Shown here: piece after piece, positions 41,119 to 52,269 of the stretch
Layout of the letters: every line of letters begins with the position of its first letter
Position numbering within the stretch: the first letter of the stretch is position 1
From: Bacillota bacterium
GTDB taxonomy: Bacteria; Bacillota; UBA4882; UBA8346
Assembly: GCA_029974635.1 (NCBI GenBank)
Contig: JARKQY010000035.1
Location: 1-64,000 of the forward strand
Length of the DNA: 64,000 bases
Direction of reading: 5' to 3'
The notes under the pieces: model-generated
The model's input: only the letters and a program-made list of their open reading frames with translations
What the model was told of the DNA's origin: nothing
Database searches by the model: none
Program-made: the position numbers and the translations under genes

Positions 41119-42177
41119 TCAACTTTTTCCATTCAAAAACTCCCGGATTATTCCCGGAATCTCAACCAGCGAAGCTTGCTTTTCCACGGCTCCGATTTCC
41201 CGGGCAACCTTGGGCATTCCGTAAACTACGCATGATTCCTCATCCTGGCCGATGGTACGGGCACCGGATTGCCTCATCCGCAGTAAACCCTCGGCGCCGT
41301 CGGAGCCCATTCCGGTTAAAATGACTCCAACAGCATATTTACCGTAATACTTGGCTACTGAATCAAATAATACGCCCACCGAAGGACAATGTCCGTTAAC
41401 CCGCTCACCCTTTTGGCACTCCACCACATAATGATTATCCCGCGTCTTTTTGACCCGCATCTGGTAATCCCCCGGCGCCACTAAAACACGCCCGGGAATG
41501 ATTTCATCACCATTCTCGGCTTCCTTGACAGCCATTAAGCAGGAATTATTCAAGCGTTCCGCATACATCCGGCTAAAAACCGGCGGCATATGTTGTACAA
41601 TAAGAGTTGGGGGCATATTCGGCGGAAATTGTTTTAAAATACCGGCAATGGCCTCAGTCCCGCCCGTGGATGCGCCTATGGCGATAACCCGTTGATTTTC
41701 TTTGCCATCGCCGCTCCCAAACTCCGGTTGTGGTAATAGCCGCGGCACCGGAGACGTTTCATGTTTCCAAAATCCCACTTTGGCCGTGGAGGCGATCTTA
41801 ATCTTCACAATTATCTCGTTGAACTGGGCCTCGGGATTATGTTCGCTGTAAATATCCGATTTATTCACGAAATCAACCGCTCCGGCTTTTAGGGCCTCAA
41901 AAACGCTTTCACTGATGGAACTGACCACCACCACCGGCATGGGATACTGGGGCATCAGCCGCTGCAAAAACTCAATACCGCTCATCTTCGGCATTTCCAC
42001 ATCCAATGTCAAAACATCGGGCCGTAATTCTTTAATCTTATCCTTGGCCACAAAAGCATCGGCCGCAGTTCCCACAACTTCAATCAGCGGATCAGCGGCC
42101 AGGCCCTGGGCCAATGTTTCCCTAAAAAACAGCGAATCATCGACAATTAAGACTTTTATCTTCGCTTTAATGGTCAT
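41119..42177 (-). CDS. cheB: Chemotaxis protein-glutamate methylesterase/deamidase CheB
   Basis: 352 aa, ATG at 42177. The receiver domain (residues 1-125) has the phospho-acceptor Asp59 in LTLDVEMPKMSG and Asp pair at VDDS. After a linker the methylesterase domain (about 165-350) carries the Ser-His-Asp triad in IGASTGGTEA, VQHMPPVFS and LTGMGSDGAEG. CheB removes methyl groups from the receptors when phosphorylated by CheA, resetting sensitivity. Last gene of the chemotaxis operon, 6 bp after cheR. Confidence 0.96.
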   Translation of the reverse strand: MTIKAKIKVLIVDDSLFFRETLAQGLAADPLIEVVGTAADAFVAKDKIKELRPDVLTLDVEMPKMSGIEFLQRLMPQYPMPVVVVSSISESVFEALKAGAVDFVNKSDIYSEHNPEAQFNEIIVKIKIASTAKVGFWKHETSPVPRLLPQPEFGSGDGKENQRVIAIGASTGGTEAIAGILKQFPPNMPPTLIVQHMPPVFSRMYAERLNNSCLMAVKEAENGDEIIPGRVLVAPGDYQMRVKKTRDNHYVVECQKGERVNGHCPSVGVLFDSVAKYYGKYAVGVILTGMGSDGAEGLLRMRQSGARTIGQDEESCVVYGMPKVAREIGAVEKQASLVEIPGIIREFLNGKS

Positions 42178-42183
42178 AGGTAG

Positions 42184-42996
42184 TTATTCCTTTCGGTAGA
42201 CGGCCGGCATAATATACTTGTACTTAGTCTGCCTACGATTTAGTGTTTCCGATAACCCGATGAACAAATATCCTCCCGGTTCGGTAATCTCATAAAATTT
42301 CGCGATTAACTCCTGTTGGACCTGCTGATCAAAATAAATCATCACATTTTTGCAAAAGATCACCTGAAAGCTTCTTTTAAATGAAAAAAACGGTGCAACC
42401 AAATTAAAACGGCGAAAAGTAACTTCATTTTTAATTTGATCAATCACACCGTAACGGTTCTCATCATATTTTTTAAAAAAACATTTTTGCCAATGCTTTG
42501 GTAGGGCACCCATCTGCTCACCGGTGTAGAGCCCGGCGCGGGCTACATCAAGAGCTCTTTGCGATATATCGGTGGCCAATATGTTGGTATCCCAGGATCC
42601 CTTTTGAAACCCGAAATAATCGGCAATTATCATCGCCAAAGTAAAAGGTTCTTCGCCGGTGGCACAGCCCGCGCTCCATATTCGCAAATCGCAGCCGGCT
42701 GCGTTCAAGACCATATAAGGCAGGACCTTTTCCCGGAAATACAGAAAATGCTCCGGTTCCCGTAAAAAATAGGTATGATTGGTGGTGAGTTTGTTGATCA
42801 TGGTGGTAATCATTTCCTGGGTACGATCCGCCAACACATTTTTAAAATAATCCGAAAAACTATGAAACCCCAGTTCCATCAGGAGGTTCTGCAACCGGCC
42901 TTCCACCAGGCTCCGTTTATGGGTCAGATTTATACCGTAATTTAATCTCATAAATTCCGTTAACCGGATAAATTCGCCATCCGTTAATGAAATCAT
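42184..42996 (-). CDS. cheR: Chemotaxis receptor methyltransferase CheR
   Basis: 270 aa from the ATG at 42996, which has AAAGGA 8 nt upstream; the ATG at 43002 is too close to that site. The N-terminal helical domain (FIRLTEFMRLNYGINLTHKR) is followed by the SAM-binding domain with IWSAGCATGEEPFTLAMI (about residue 112), ILATDISQRALDVARAGLY and VIFCKNVMIYFD. It methylates glutamates of the two adjacent MCPs with S-adenosylmethionine. Neither MCP ends in a recognisable CheR-binding pentapeptide, so docking must be direct. Confidence 0.95.
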   Translation of the reverse strand: MISLTDGEFIRLTEFMRLNYGINLTHKRSLVEGRLQNLLMELGFHSFSDYFKNVLADRTQEMITTMINKLTTNHTYFLREPEHFLYFREKVLPYMVLNAAGCDLRIWSAGCATGEEPFTLAMIIADYFGFQKGSWDTNILATDISQRALDVARAGLYTGEQMGALPKHWQKCFFKKYDENRYGVIDQIKNEVTFRRFNLVAPFFSFKRSFQVIFCKNVMIYFDQQVQQELIAKFYEITEPGGYLFIGLSETLNRRQTKYKYIMPAVYRKE

Positions 42997-43008
42997 TGCC
43001 ATTATCCT

Positions 43009-44907
43009 TTATTTTTTTAGTTTGAAACGCCGCACCATGGTTTTCAGCACTTCCGCCTGACTTGCCAATTCCTCGCTGGCGGCCGCGCTTTCCTCGGCGG
43101 TGGCCGATGTATTGTTGGTAATACCCGAGACCTGTTCCAGTCCTTGACCGATTTGAATAATCCCCGTCGCCTGTTCACTTGAAGATGCTGCAATACTTCC
43201 CACCAGCGCTGTTACCTTGGCAATACTAGCGTCAATCTTTTCAAAGGCGGCGGCGGTCGTGTCGGCAATTTCACTACCGGCGGCAATTTTTTTAATGGAA
43301 TTCTCAATTAATAATGAGGTTTCTTTGGCTGCATTGGAGGAGCGGGAAGCCAAGTTCCTGACCTCCTCGGCGACCACTGCAAAGCCTTTGCCGTGTTGCC
43401 CCGCCCGGGCGGCCTCAACGGCGGCATTTAAGGCCAATAGATTGGTTTGAAAGGCGATTCCTTCAATGACTTTGATAATTTTAGCGATATTTGCGGAAGA
43501 ATAATTGATTTCATTCATTGCGATAAGCATTTGTTTCATCTGCTCATTGCCCTGAAGGGCGTTTTCTTTCAAGGCGGCAGCCAGCTCATTGACTTGACCG
43601 GCGCTGATGGCATTTTGCCGGGTCCGGTTCCCGATATCATTAATCGTTACACTAATCTCCTCAACTGAACTGGCCTGCTCCGCTGATCCCCGGGATAAGA
43701 TTTGACTGGAGTCGGAGAGACTTCGGGCGCCCGAAGCTACTTGTTGGGCCGCATTGCTGAATTCACCCAACATTTCATCCAAAGATTGGATGATGAAGTT
43801 GAGGGATTCTTTGATAGGTAAAAAATTGCCCTGGTACTTCCCGGTGATTCCGACATCCAGGTTACCGTTGGCAATCTCAGTAAGCACTCTGGTGATCTCG
43901 CTGACATAAACCAGTAAATTAGCAATAGTGCTATTTAATGATTGTTTTAAGGTGGCGTAATCGCCCCGGTAATCACCTTTTACGCTGATCATTAAATTGC
44001 CTTGCGAGATCTCCTGCAATACCACCAATACTTCCTCGATGGGTTCAATGACTGCGTTCAACACTTCGTTGATACCGGTGACGATCCGTTCGAAATCACC
44101 GCCATATTTGGAAGCATCGGCCCGGACGTCGAGTCTTCCTTCCACCGCAGCCCGGGTCAAATGATTGGTTTCGCTAATCAAAGCATTAATTGCATCAATA
44201 CAAGTGTTGATACTCCCTTTAATATCATCAAATTGCCCGTAATATACGGTCTCAATTTTGGGAGGGATCTCGCCCTTGCTAATCCTTTCCATATAATCGG
44301 CGGCCACTTTCAAAGGTCCGGTTAAAGCGTCTAGGGTACCGTTGATTCCCCGTACCAGCTCAGCCCAACTACCGACAAATAAGGTTTCATCGGCTCTTAA
44401 ACCTAGATTTCCTTCCTGGGCCGATTTGGTTAAGTTATCAGTCTCCTGGATTAGGGACTTAATTGTTTTTAGCATTTCACTCAACTTTTTACCCAGGATA
44501 TCGTTTTCGGAGCGAATCTTAACCTCCACCGCCAAATCTCCGGCGGCGATCCGTTCGGCGATTAGCGCTTGCTCCCGGATATTCTCAATCATGGTTTGAA
44601 TCGCCTTGGCCAACGCGCCAATCTCATCATTGGCGTCAATCTTAATATTATCCCTGACATCGCCGGCGGCGGCATAGTTGGCCGCTGTAATCAGTTCATG
44701 GATTGGCTCCGCAATCAATCTGCTTGATATAAAATAACCAACAATGCTGCTTGTGATTATTAATGATACGGCGAATATGGCAAATATCCGAATATTATTG
44801 GAACTCATTGAGAGAACAACAGCAGCGGATATTAACGCGATGCTTAAGAATATGGTAAGTCCCAACGCAATTTTCGCGCCGATTTTTTGATTCCGGTAGC
44901 GCTTCAT
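43009..44907 (-). CDS. Methyl-accepting chemotaxis protein with poly-HAMP chain and no periplasmic sensor
   Basis: 632 aa from the ATG at 44907 (GAGGGGG 7 nt upstream; the ATG at 44913 is too close). Two membrane helices (about 12-33 and 39-58) are separated by only a few residues, so there is no outside ligand domain. Residues about 60-345 consist of successive HAMP-like units, repeating motifs such as [15 protein letters not shown] and [20 protein letters not shown]. The signalling domain (about 360-632) has the conserved tip [20 protein letters not shown]. It probably senses membrane or cytoplasmic state. Six bp upstream of cheR; closely related to the larger MCP beside it, suggesting duplication. 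Confidence 0.93.
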   Translation of the reverse strand: MKRYRNQKIGAKIALGLTIFLSIALISAAVVLSMSSNNIRIFAIFAVSLIITSSIVGYFISSRLIAEPIHELITAANYAAAGDVRDNIKIDANDEIGALAKAIQTMIENIREQALIAERIAAGDLAVEVKIRSENDILGKKLSEMLKTIKSLIQETDNLTKSAQEGNLGLRADETLFVGSWAELVRGINGTLDALTGPLKVAADYMERISKGEIPPKIETVYYGQFDDIKGSINTCIDAINALISETNHLTRAAVEGRLDVRADASKYGGDFERIVTGINEVLNAVIEPIEEVLVVLQEISQGNLMISVKGDYRGDYATLKQSLNSTIANLLVYVSEITRVLTEIANGNLDVGITGKYQGNFLPIKESLNFIIQSLDEMLGEFSNAAQQVASGARSLSDSSQILSRGSAEQASSVEEISVTINDIGNRTRQNAISAGQVNELAAALKENALQGNEQMKQMLIAMNEINYSSANIAKIIKVIEGIAFQTNLLALNAAVEAARAGQHGKGFAVVAEEVRNLASRSSNAAKETSLLIENSIKKIAAGSEIADTTAAAFEKIDASIAKVTALVGSIAASSSEQATGIIQIGQGLEQVSGITNNTSATAEESAAASEELASQAEVLKTMVRRFKLKK

Positions 44908-44945
44908 GATCATTCCCCCTCAATGATAGCGATTGGCGCTTCACT

Positions 44946-47600
44946 TCAATATTTTCCAAAATCTTTATCATCCAAGGATATATGCGGCCTCGGCAAATCA
45001 GACGTTTTTTTCTCGGGATCGCTCTTTGCAGCGGCGCTACGATACGGATCGTTAATCTCAAGGTAGCTGTTTGGATTTATACCGGTGCTATCCGGCTGTT
45101 CATTGGAGTTGATTAATTGAAAGCGCTCAATCATACTCTTAAGCACCTGGGCTTGGGAAGTCAATTCCTGGCTGGAAGCGGCGCTTTGCTCGGCGGTGGC
45201 CATATTGGTTTGAGTTACATGCGAGACCTGTTCGATGCCTTGGCTTACCTGAGCAATTCCGGTAGCTTGTTCATTGGAAGCCACCGCGATATCTCCGGCC
45301 AAACCGGTGACTTTATTGATACTATCCACAATTTTAGCTAATGCGCCAGCTGTATCATTGGCAATACGGGTTCCCATTTCCACGGTATCGATTGATCCTT
45401 CAATTAATTCCGTGGTTTCCTTGGCGGCTGCAGCGCTCCGGGCCGCCAAGTTTCTAACTTCCTCGGCGACAACCGCAAAACCCTTGCCGTGCTGTCCGGC
45501 CCGGGCCGCTTCAATGGCCGCATTCAAGGCCAGCAAATTGGTTTGGAATGCGATATCGTCAATAACTTTTATAATCTTCGAGATGCTATCGGATGAACCA
45601 TTGATAGCCGACATGGCTTTCAGCATTTCCTTCATCTGTTCATTCCCTTGAATCGCGTTCTCCTTGGCCATAAGCGCCAGTTCGTTGGCTTGATTGGCGT
45701 TCACCGCGTTTTGCTTAGTCTGGATGCCAATAACCGATAAAGTTGCGGTAATCTCCTCAATGGATGACGCTTGTTCCGATGAACCCTGGGATAAGTTCTG
45801 ACTGGAATCGGCCACAAAACGCGATCCGGCGGCAACTTGTTCTGCCGCATGATTAAACTCGCCCAATACTTCGTTAAGGGACTTGATGATCAGATTAATG
45901 GATTCCTTAATCGGTGTAAAATCTCCGGAATATTCGGCAAAAATGCCGATATCCAGATTCCCGTTGGCAATACTCGTCAGGGCTTGCGAAATTTCATTGA
46001 TATAACCCAATAATGTTTGAATGGTGTTGTTCAGGGCATTCTTAATAGCGGCATGGTCACCCTTGAAATCACCGGTTACGCTGACTTTTAAATTGCCTTT
46101 GGACATCTCTTGAAGAACCAGCGAAGCCTCTTTCACCGGCTCAATGACCGCATCCAGCATACAGTTGATACCTTCAATAATCTCGCTGAATTGGCCGCCG
46201 TGTTTGAAGGCATCGGCCCGGACCGAAAGCTTCCCTTCCAATGCCGCGACAATTAATTCATGAATATCATTGATTAAAACATCCATTGCCACTTTAACCT
46301 GGGAAAGGGTTTCATAAATCAACTGGAAATTCTGATGCTCGGATACAGTGTATTCATCGCCTTCGGCAATGTTCATATCAAAGTTCAAATCCCCGGAAGC
46401 CAATAATTTCAAGTTTTTCGACAGGCGGTCAACTTCCAGGTTTTGATAGATCCGGCCCCGTGTCTGGGCGGTAATATTTTGGACCAGTTCAATATGGCCG
46501 ACCCGATCGCCTTTTGAATTTAATATGTAGGCTGTATCCACTTGATAATTGTTGCCGGCGTGAGTGAAGTAAGTCCGGGGTTTATTCCGTTTCAAACCGT
46601 CAATGCCGCAGCGTTCCGTATTACAAATGTCCTTGCCCCAATTGCAGCAAGATTTCCCGATAATCTCTTTCCGTTTAACTCCCATCAACTGTTCTACCGG
46701 CTTATTTATGAAGGTCCAATTCATATTCATATCGGTGACTGAAAGCGGGAACGGAACATTATCCAGCAGCGCCTCATACCAAAACACCCGTTCCACCAAT
46801 TTGCCGAAAGATCTGGTCATGCTGCCGATCTCATCGTCGTTGACCTGTGGGTCGATTTCTACCTCCATATCGCCTTCAGCGAGTTTCTCCGCAATATGGG
46901 ATAATCTTTTTAATGGCTTAATCAAGCTCCGTATCATGATAAATCCGGAAATAACAACCGCAATTAATGTAATAAGAAAGATAATAATTAATAGTGTAAT
47001 CGTTGAGTTCATATGGGCATTGCTGCTGATAATTGCCGCGCTAACCCCGGCCTCCAATTTCTGGCCCAGAATATCCAGATCGGTGCGAACTGCCTCAAAC
47101 TCCTTGTCACCGATGATGATTTTACTACTTTGCTGAATTAAAGAATCCGCCGCCGCAACCCATTGATTCAAATGTGTTTCAAAATCGGAGAACAAATCAA
47201 AAAGGTTTTTAGTTTCGTTTGAATCCCCGGTGAATCGGATCCACCTCTCCCGGGTTCCGGAATTTTTGCCGAGCAGTTCCTTGGACTGATTCACCCGCTC
47301 CCTGGCTTGCGCAATATTCTCCCGGAAAAGGCCCTTTGAATCTCCCAGGGATGCGTCAGTTATATCGCTTGAATTATTCGAATAAACCATTTGTTGTAGA
47401 GCTACATAAGCCTGGTACAAGTCCCGATCAGCATTTAAGATCAGCCCGATACTCACAACACCTTCTTGATGCGTTTTCATAATTTGATCCCTAAAATATG
47501 AAAATGCCCCGGCTGCGATTCCAATAACCAGTAAAATAACGCTCAAAGGTATTGCTAAGTTTACCCATAACTTTTTACGGATACTCATGGTTTTTCTCAT
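44946..47600 (-). CDS. Methyl-accepting chemotaxis protein with periplasmic bundle, PAS and poly-HAMP
   Basis: 884 aa from the ATG at 47600, which has AAGGTGG 9 nt upstream; the GTG at 47609 overlaps that site. Order: membrane helix about 12-35; a mostly helical outside domain about 36-195, probably a four-helix bundle; helix about 200-225; HAMP; a PAS domain about 285-390 containing the cysteine-rich [20 protein letters not shown]; two or more HAMP-like units ([20 protein letters not shown]); and the signalling domain with the usual tip. The cysteine set in PAS could hold a metal, heme or redox switch, but this is inference. The C-terminal tail is long and polar. Confidence 0.93.
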   Translation of the reverse strand: MRKTMSIRKKLWVNLAIPLSVILLVIGIAAGAFSYFRDQIMKTHQEGVVSIGLILNADRDLYQAYVALQQMVYSNNSSDITDASLGDSKGLFRENIAQARERVNQSKELLGKNSGTRERWIRFTGDSNETKNLFDLFSDFETHLNQWVAAADSLIQQSSKIIIGDKEFEAVRTDLDILGQKLEAGVSAAIISSNAHMNSTITLLIIIFLITLIAVVISGFIMIRSLIKPLKRLSHIAEKLAEGDMEVEIDPQVNDDEIGSMTRSFGKLVERVFWYEALLDNVPFPLSVTDMNMNWTFINKPVEQLMGVKRKEIIGKSCCNWGKDICNTERCGIDGLKRNKPRTYFTHAGNNYQVDTAYILNSKGDRVGHIELVQNITAQTRGRIYQNLEVDRLSKNLKLLASGDLNFDMNIAEGDEYTVSEHQNFQLIYETLSQVKVAMDVLINDIHELIVAALEGKLSVRADAFKHGGQFSEIIEGINCMLDAVIEPVKEASLVLQEMSKGNLKVSVTGDFKGDHAAIKNALNNTIQTLLGYINEISQALTSIANGNLDIGIFAEYSGDFTPIKESINLIIKSLNEVLGEFNHAAEQVAAGSRFVADSSQNLSQGSSEQASSIEEITATLSVIGIQTKQNAVNANQANELALMAKENAIQGNEQMKEMLKAMSAINGSSDSISKIIKVIDDIAFQTNLLALNAAIEAARAGQHGKGFAVVAEEVRNLAARSAAAAKETTELIEGSIDTVEMGTRIANDTAGALAKIVDSINKVTGLAGDIAVASNEQATGIAQVSQGIEQVSHVTQTNMATAEQSAASSQELTSQAQVLKSMIERFQLINSNEQPDSTGINPNSYLEINDPYRSAAAKSDPEKKTSDLPRPHISLDDKDFGKY

Positions 47601-47678
47601 CTTCGGCACCCACCTTATTATACAGTGTCTTTCGGTTCTATCCCGTCATTTCCCGGCCTATAACTAAGAGTCGGGGCT

Positions 47679-48161
47679 CTACTTGTCCGTTCCATCTTCG
47701 TGAAGTAATTTCTCGCAATCGATGATTAATTTAACATCCTTATCAACTTTACCAATGGCTTTGATATATTTGGAATGGCCTCCGGTCAATTCCGCCGGCG
47801 CCGGCACGATCTCTGTCTCGGGTATTAGAATGACTTCGGAGACTTGATCAACCACCAAGCCGATGGAATGCTCCGCAATATCAATGATAATGATGCAAGT
47901 ACGTTCGGTATATTCTTTGGGTTCTTTGTGAAACCGCAGCCGGGCATCCATGATGGGGATGATTTTGCCGCGCAGATTAATGATACCTTTGATAAAACGG
48001 GGTATTTCCGGAACTTCGGTAATGGCTTGCATACCAATGATTTCGGTTACATTTACGATTTCAATGGCGTATACTTCCTTACCCATAGTAAACGTCAAAT
48101 AGCGGTCTTTCTGGGTATCTTCTTCCAGTTCAAACTCATTATTATCCAAAGCTTCATCCAT
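47679..48161 (-). CDS. cheW: Chemotaxis coupling protein CheW
   Basis: 160 aa, ATG at 48161 with GGGGAG upstream. It has the CheW SH3-like fold: YLTFTMGKEVYAIEIVNVTE at about 20-40, FIKGIINLRGKIIPIMDARL (the conserved NLRG motif) and SIGLVVDQVSEVILIPE. CheW links receptors to CheA in the signalling array. It lies between cheA and the first MCP gene with short gaps on both sides. An acidic N-terminal extension of about 18 residues is the only unusual feature. Confidence 0.96.
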   Translation of the reverse strand: MDEALDNNEFELEEDTQKDRYLTFTMGKEVYAIEIVNVTEIIGMQAITEVPEIPRFIKGIINLRGKIIPIMDARLRFHKEPKEYTERTCIIIIDIAEHSIGLVVDQVSEVILIPETEIVPAPAELTGGHSKYIKAIGKVDKDVKLIIDCEKLLHEDGTDK

Positions 48162-48188
48162 TTTAACTCCCCCTGTCCCTGCATACTC

Positions 48189-50285
48189 TTATTTGCTAAG
48201 CAGTTCCTCAATGTCCAATACCAAGCTGATGGCGCCATCCCCAAGCAAGGCGCATCCTCCGATGCCCTTGATGTTATCGATGTATATGGGTAAAGGCTTA
48301 ATTACCACTTGTTGCTCTCCCAAAATACCATCGGCAAACAGGCAGGAACGTTTTGATTCATTCTGAACCATCATTACGATCCCGTCATTGATCTCCGTGA
48401 TCTCAGTTTTTACATTATACAAACGGTGCAAGCGGATCAGCGGGTATTGTTTTCCTCTGATGACAACTGCTTCTTTCCCGTTTTGGCCGGTGATCACATC
48501 GTCTCCGGATACTTTTAGCGACTCCACGATGGCATCTATGGGAACCGTATAGCGGGAATATCCTACACTGATGGTCATTCCGGTAATGATGGCTAAAGTA
48601 AGGGGGACCCGAATCGTAATGGCCGTACCTTCATTGGGAACACTATCGATAAAAATATTCCCCCGGATTTTCTCAATATTATCCTTGACCACGTCCATCC
48701 CGACTCCCCGGCCGGAATACTCGGTCACCGTTTCCTTAGTAGAGAATCCGGGCAGTAAAATGAATGAAAAAATTTCGCGATCAGTCAGTTCATGCTCCGG
48801 TTTGGTCAAAAGTCTTTGCTGTTTTGCCAGTTGCAATATCTTTTGTTTGTCCAAGCCGGCCCCGTCATCCTTAACCGTTATACGGACATCTCCCCCCGCC
48901 TCTTTGGCTTCCAGGGATATAGTACCATACTCCGGCTTACCTTTGGCAATACGTTCGCTTACGGGCTCAATCCCATGGTCAATGGCATTTCGAATCAAAT
49001 GGATCAAAGGGTCGGAGATATGTTCGATAATATTTTTATCGACCTCCGTCTCTTCGCCGCGGGTCTCCAAACGGATCTCCTTCCCTAATGTATGGCCCAT
49101 ATCCCGCACCAAACGGTTCATTTTCCGAAAAATGATGGTAAGGGGCAGCATCCGGATAGACATAACCACATCTTGAATTTCATTGGTAATCTTTCGTAAT
49201 TGCCGGGCGGCCTTATCAAAATTATCAAGGGACAAACCGTCCAAATCCGAATTATGGGTGACCAACGCCTCGGCAATCACTAATTCCCCGATCAAATCCA
49301 ATAACAAATCGAGTTTCGCAACATTCACATTAATGATGATTTGCCTGGAGGAAGCGGTAACATTTTTTTTACCGGCTTCCACCGGTATCAATTGATCCTT
49401 ACCGGGTTCCGGGTGAACCCTTGGCTCCAAAGATTCGATAGTGGCAGCCTGTTCCGGTTCGCCCGGATGGTATGCAAAGTTTACCCCGGGAAATGCTTGA
49501 TCCGGCTCCTCTTTTTTTAGCTGCTGCAGTTGTAATTTTTCGATGAGAGGAATATGCCCGAAAAATTTTTTTATTTTTTTAAAGCTTAAATCGCTCCGAA
49601 ATGTTATATGAAAACCACTGTTACGAATAAGCAATTCATTTTCCTTATTGTCAATGATATCATCGGGATAGTAATGAACAATCTCGGCAACCTCTTTCAG
49701 TTCAAGGAGGGTTCCAAAAGCCCGGGTATTTTCCATTTGGCAGTCCTTTTCAAAAAAAACCACCGCCCGGAACCGGTTCTTTTTCGGACTGGCAGCTGCC
49801 TTCCCGGGTTCCGTGAAAAAGAAGTCATATTTTATCGAATCCGCGGCTTTTTTTTTGCGGGCTGTAAATTCGGGATTTGACTGTTGTAATCCGGCAAGAC
49901 TCTTCTCTATTTGCCGGATCAATTCATTACAATCCCCATCTGGCTTTTGCTGGTTATCGATCTTGATGATTTCGGTTTTCATAAAATCAACTATGTTCAA
50001 AACCAAATCAGCCAAACCTGAACCATCAAAATCCCGGGGATTGACCTCCCGTAGAAACGAAAAAAGATCCTCACTGGAATGTGCTAAATTCGCAATGTTT
50101 TTGATCTTCATTAAAGCTGAAGAACTTTTGATGGTATGCATAATCCGGAATATCTCATGGATCGAGGACTCTAATTCGCTGGTCTGCTCAAATTGAAGCA
50201 TCTTCTGCTCCAATTCTTCAAGCATTTGCCGGGTTTCAAAAATATACAAATCCAACAATGGTTCTTTTCGGGAACTTTTCGGCAT
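48189..50285 (-). CDS. cheA: Chemotaxis histidine kinase CheA
   Basis: 698 aa from the ATG at 50285, which has GAGGGTGAG 7 nt upstream; the TTG at 50303 lies upstream of that site. Domains: P1 phosphotransfer with His50 in IFRIMHTIKSSSALM; a region about 140-270 with the P2 position; P3 dimerisation helices with LDLLLDLIGELVIAEAL; P4 ATPase with HLIRNAIDHGIEP (N box), VKDDGAGLD (G1) and GRGVGMDVVKDNI (G2); and P5 CheW-like domain to the end. CheA autophosphorylates in response to MCPs and passes phosphate to CheY (gene 25 bp upstream) and CheB. Confidence 0.96.
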   Translation of the reverse strand: MPKSSRKEPLLDLYIFETRQMLEELEQKMLQFEQTSELESSIHEIFRIMHTIKSSSALMKIKNIANLAHSSEDLFSFLREVNPRDFDGSGLADLVLNIVDFMKTEIIKIDNQQKPDGDCNELIRQIEKSLAGLQQSNPEFTARKKKAADSIKYDFFFTEPGKAAASPKKNRFRAVVFFEKDCQMENTRAFGTLLELKEVAEIVHYYPDDIIDNKENELLIRNSGFHITFRSDLSFKKIKKFFGHIPLIEKLQLQQLKKEEPDQAFPGVNFAYHPGEPEQAATIESLEPRVHPEPGKDQLIPVEAGKKNVTASSRQIIINVNVAKLDLLLDLIGELVIAEALVTHNSDLDGLSLDNFDKAARQLRKITNEIQDVVMSIRMLPLTIIFRKMNRLVRDMGHTLGKEIRLETRGEETEVDKNIIEHISDPLIHLIRNAIDHGIEPVSERIAKGKPEYGTISLEAKEAGGDVRITVKDDGAGLDKQKILQLAKQQRLLTKPEHELTDREIFSFILLPGFSTKETVTEYSGRGVGMDVVKDNIEKIRGNIFIDSVPNEGTAITIRVPLTLAIITGMTISVGYSRYTVPIDAIVESLKVSGDDVITGQNGKEAVVIRGKQYPLIRLHRLYNVKTEITEINDGIVMMVQNESKRSCLFADGILGEQQVVIKPLPIYIDNIKGIGGCALLGDGAISLVLDIEELLSK

Positions 50286-50328
50286 CGGCTCACCCTCAAT
50301 CAATCAAATCATTTTCCTACAATACCTG

Positions 50329-50691
50329 CTAACTTAGAATCCTCTCAATGGTTGTGACAACTTTTTTTTCATCGAATGGCTTGATGATAAAACTGGAGGC
50401 CCCCGCGAGCAGCGCTTCCCGCACCACTTCCTCCCGGCCCATTGCCGATATCACAATGATTTTGACTCTGGAGTTAATCTTTTTGATCTCTTGAATTGCG
50501 CGAATTCCGTCCAATTCAGGCATTGTAACATCCATGGTTATCAATTCCGGCCTCAACTCCTGATATTTCTCGATGGCTTCAGCCCCGTTGCCGGCTTCAC
50601 CGACGACCTGATAACCATTCTTTTCGATGAGATTCTTAAGCATCATTCGCATAAAAGCAGCATCGTCCACAATCAACACCGATTTCAACAT
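50329..50691 (-). CDS. cheY: Response regulator CheY
   Basis: 120 aa single receiver domain, ATG at 50691 with AGGAGG upstream. The acid pocket is VDDAAF (Asp9, Asp10), phospho-acceptor Asp54 in LITMDVTMPELDG, and signalling residues Ser (VISAMGREE) and Lys (FIIKPFDEKK) are all present. No output domain, so it acts by binding, most likely to the flagellar switch. First gene of the chemotaxis operon; an A/T-rich region and the terminator of the next operon lie upstream. Confidence 0.92.
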   Translation of the reverse strand: MLKSVLIVDDAAFMRMMLKNLIEKNGYQVVGEAGNGAEAIEKYQELRPELITMDVTMPELDGIRAIQEIKKINSRVKIIVISAMGREEVVREALLAGASSFIIKPFDEKKVVTTIERILS

Positions 50692-50842
50692 AGAAAAAAC
50701 CTCCTTAATAAAAAGAGAAACGATATTGTTGCTAGTTTTGAGCCATTGGGGGAAATCGCCAAAAAAGTGAAAAAGAAGATTTTATTGTTTTGAGCAAACA
50801 ATATATTATTCTTATCGGTATCTTTTTCAAAAAATTTTAACA

Positions 50843-50883
50843 AAAAAAACAAAAAGGCTGATCAAAATAACTGATCAGCCTTT
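50843..50883 (-). terminator. Intrinsic terminator of the 2-oxoacid oxidoreductase operon
   Basis: Perfect 12-bp stem AAAGGCTGATCA (50853-50864) with its complement (50872-50883) and a 7-nt loop. On the minus strand it is followed by TTTTTGTTTTTTTTG, a strong U tract. It lies 87 nt after the stop of the gamma-subunit gene. Confidence 0.9.
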
Positions 50884-50969
50884 AAACGCGATCCGGCTAG
50901 TTCATCTCCGTCAATTTTAGAAGTTGCTTGACGGATTCATGCCAAAAATATAAAAATTTTCTGATATTT

Positions 50970-51503
50970 TTAAACCAATGACATTCCTTTTTCCAATGCC
51001 GCCTGGTTTATGGCGAGCAGATCCTTTTTTTTACCCGAAAGAGTTTTCTGTAGAACTGAAATAACGGTATCCGGTTTTACCACATTGGTGGCTTTCAGCA
51101 CTGCGCCGACCACAACAACATTGGCTACTCTGGCGTTACCTAGTTCAATAGCGATATCATTTGCGGGTATCGCCACAACCTTGATATCGTTGCGTTTCGG
51201 TTTGGAATCTATCAGTGAGGAATTATAAAATAAAATGCCGCCGCTTTTGACCATCCCTTCAAACTTCTCCAATGATTGACGATTCATGGCCACCAGCACC
51301 TCCGGTTCGGAGATCACCGGTGAACCCACCATCTCTTCCGAGACCACTACGGAACAATTGGCAGTTCCGCCGCGCATCTCCGGGCCGTATGCCGGGTACC
51401 AGGTGACATTTTTGCCCTCATACATTCCGGCGTAAGCTACCAACTGCCCCATCAGCATTACACCCTGGCCGCCGAATCCGGCGAAAATCGCTTCAAATGT
51501 CAT
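50970..51503 (-). CDS. 2-oxoacid:ferredoxin oxidoreductase, gamma subunit
   Basis: 177 aa, ATG at 51503 with AAGGAGG upstream. The gamma-domain signature is [20 protein letters not shown] (residues 7-26), followed by [20 protein letters not shown]. It joins alpha and beta subunits to make the coenzyme-A-dependent oxidative decarboxylase. The beta gene overlaps its start by 11 bp. It is the last gene of the operon, with a strong terminator after it. Confidence 0.93.
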   Translation of the reverse strand: MTFEAIFAGFGGQGVMLMGQLVAYAGMYEGKNVTWYPAYGPEMRGGTANCSVVVSEEMVGSPVISEPEVLVAMNRQSLEKFEGMVKSGGILFYNSSLIDSKPKRNDIKVVAIPANDIAIELGNARVANVVVVGAVLKATNVVKPDTVISVLQKTLSGKKKDLLAINQAALEKGMSLV

Positions 51504-52269
51504 TGGGTGCCTCCTTACTCTCCGGGCTTCGGAGAACTCCTAATGGATATTGGGGTATCATATTAGCCTCCAGCCACTTTAACGCTTCAACCGGCGACAT
51601 GCCCCAGTTGGTGGGACAGGTTGATAAAACTTCCACCAGAGAAAAACCTTTACCGGCAACTTGAATCTCAAAGGCCTTACGAACGGCCTCTTTGGCTTTT
51701 TGGACATTTTTGGGATCATGAACACTTACCCGGGCCAAGTATGCGGGACCTGTCAGCGTATTCAGCAATTCAACCACTTTGATGGGATAACCCATGGTGT
51801 TTACATCCCGACCGTATGGTGAAGTCGTTGTCTTTTGCCCCGGAAGCGTGGTCGGAGCCATCTGCCCTCCGGTCATGCCATAAATCGCATTATTAATGAA
51901 GATTACCGTAACCTTTTCATTACGGTTGGCCGCATGAACAATCTCCGCCATTCCGATGGAAGCCAGATCGCCATCACCTTGATAGGTAAATACTACGCCA
52001 TCGGGTAAAACCCGTTTAATTGCCGTCGCTACTGCCGGAGCCCGGCCGTGGGCCGCTTGCTGCATATCGCAATTAAAATAATTATAAGCGGTAACCGCGC
52101 AGCCGACAGGAGAAATTCCGACGGTCTTTTCCCGGACTCCCAGTTCATCAATGGTTTCGGCCACCAGACGGTGGACAATTCCGTGGGTACAACCGGGGCA
52201 ATAGTGCAAAACCCGGTCTTGCAAGCTTTGTGGCCGGCCGAATACTTGCGTCGCCGTTTTATCCATCAT
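51493..52269 (-). CDS. 2-oxoacid:ferredoxin oxidoreductase, beta (TPP-binding) subunit
   Basis: 258 aa, ATG at 52269 overlapping the alpha stop in [21 protein letters not shown] holds the Cys pair that with later Cys residues contributes to the Fe-S/TPP region, and the thiamine-diphosphate motif is [20 protein letters not shown] then [16 protein letters not shown] (GDG-N). It carries out the decarboxylation of the 2-oxoacid. Beta subunits of this short type occur in the KorB/VorA group rather than in pyruvate enzymes. Confidence 0.93.
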   Translation of the reverse strand: MMDKTATQVFGRPQSLQDRVLHYCPGCTHGIVHRLVAETIDELGVREKTVGISPVGCAVTAYNYFNCDMQQAAHGRAPAVATAIKRVLPDGVVFTYQGDGDLASIGMAEIVHAANRNEKVTVIFINNAIYGMTGGQMAPTTLPGQKTTTSPYGRDVNTMGYPIKVVELLNTLTGPAYLARVSVHDPKNVQKAKEAVRKAFEIQVAGKGFSLVEVLSTCPTNWGMSPVEALKWLEANMIPQYPLGVLRSPESKEAPNDI

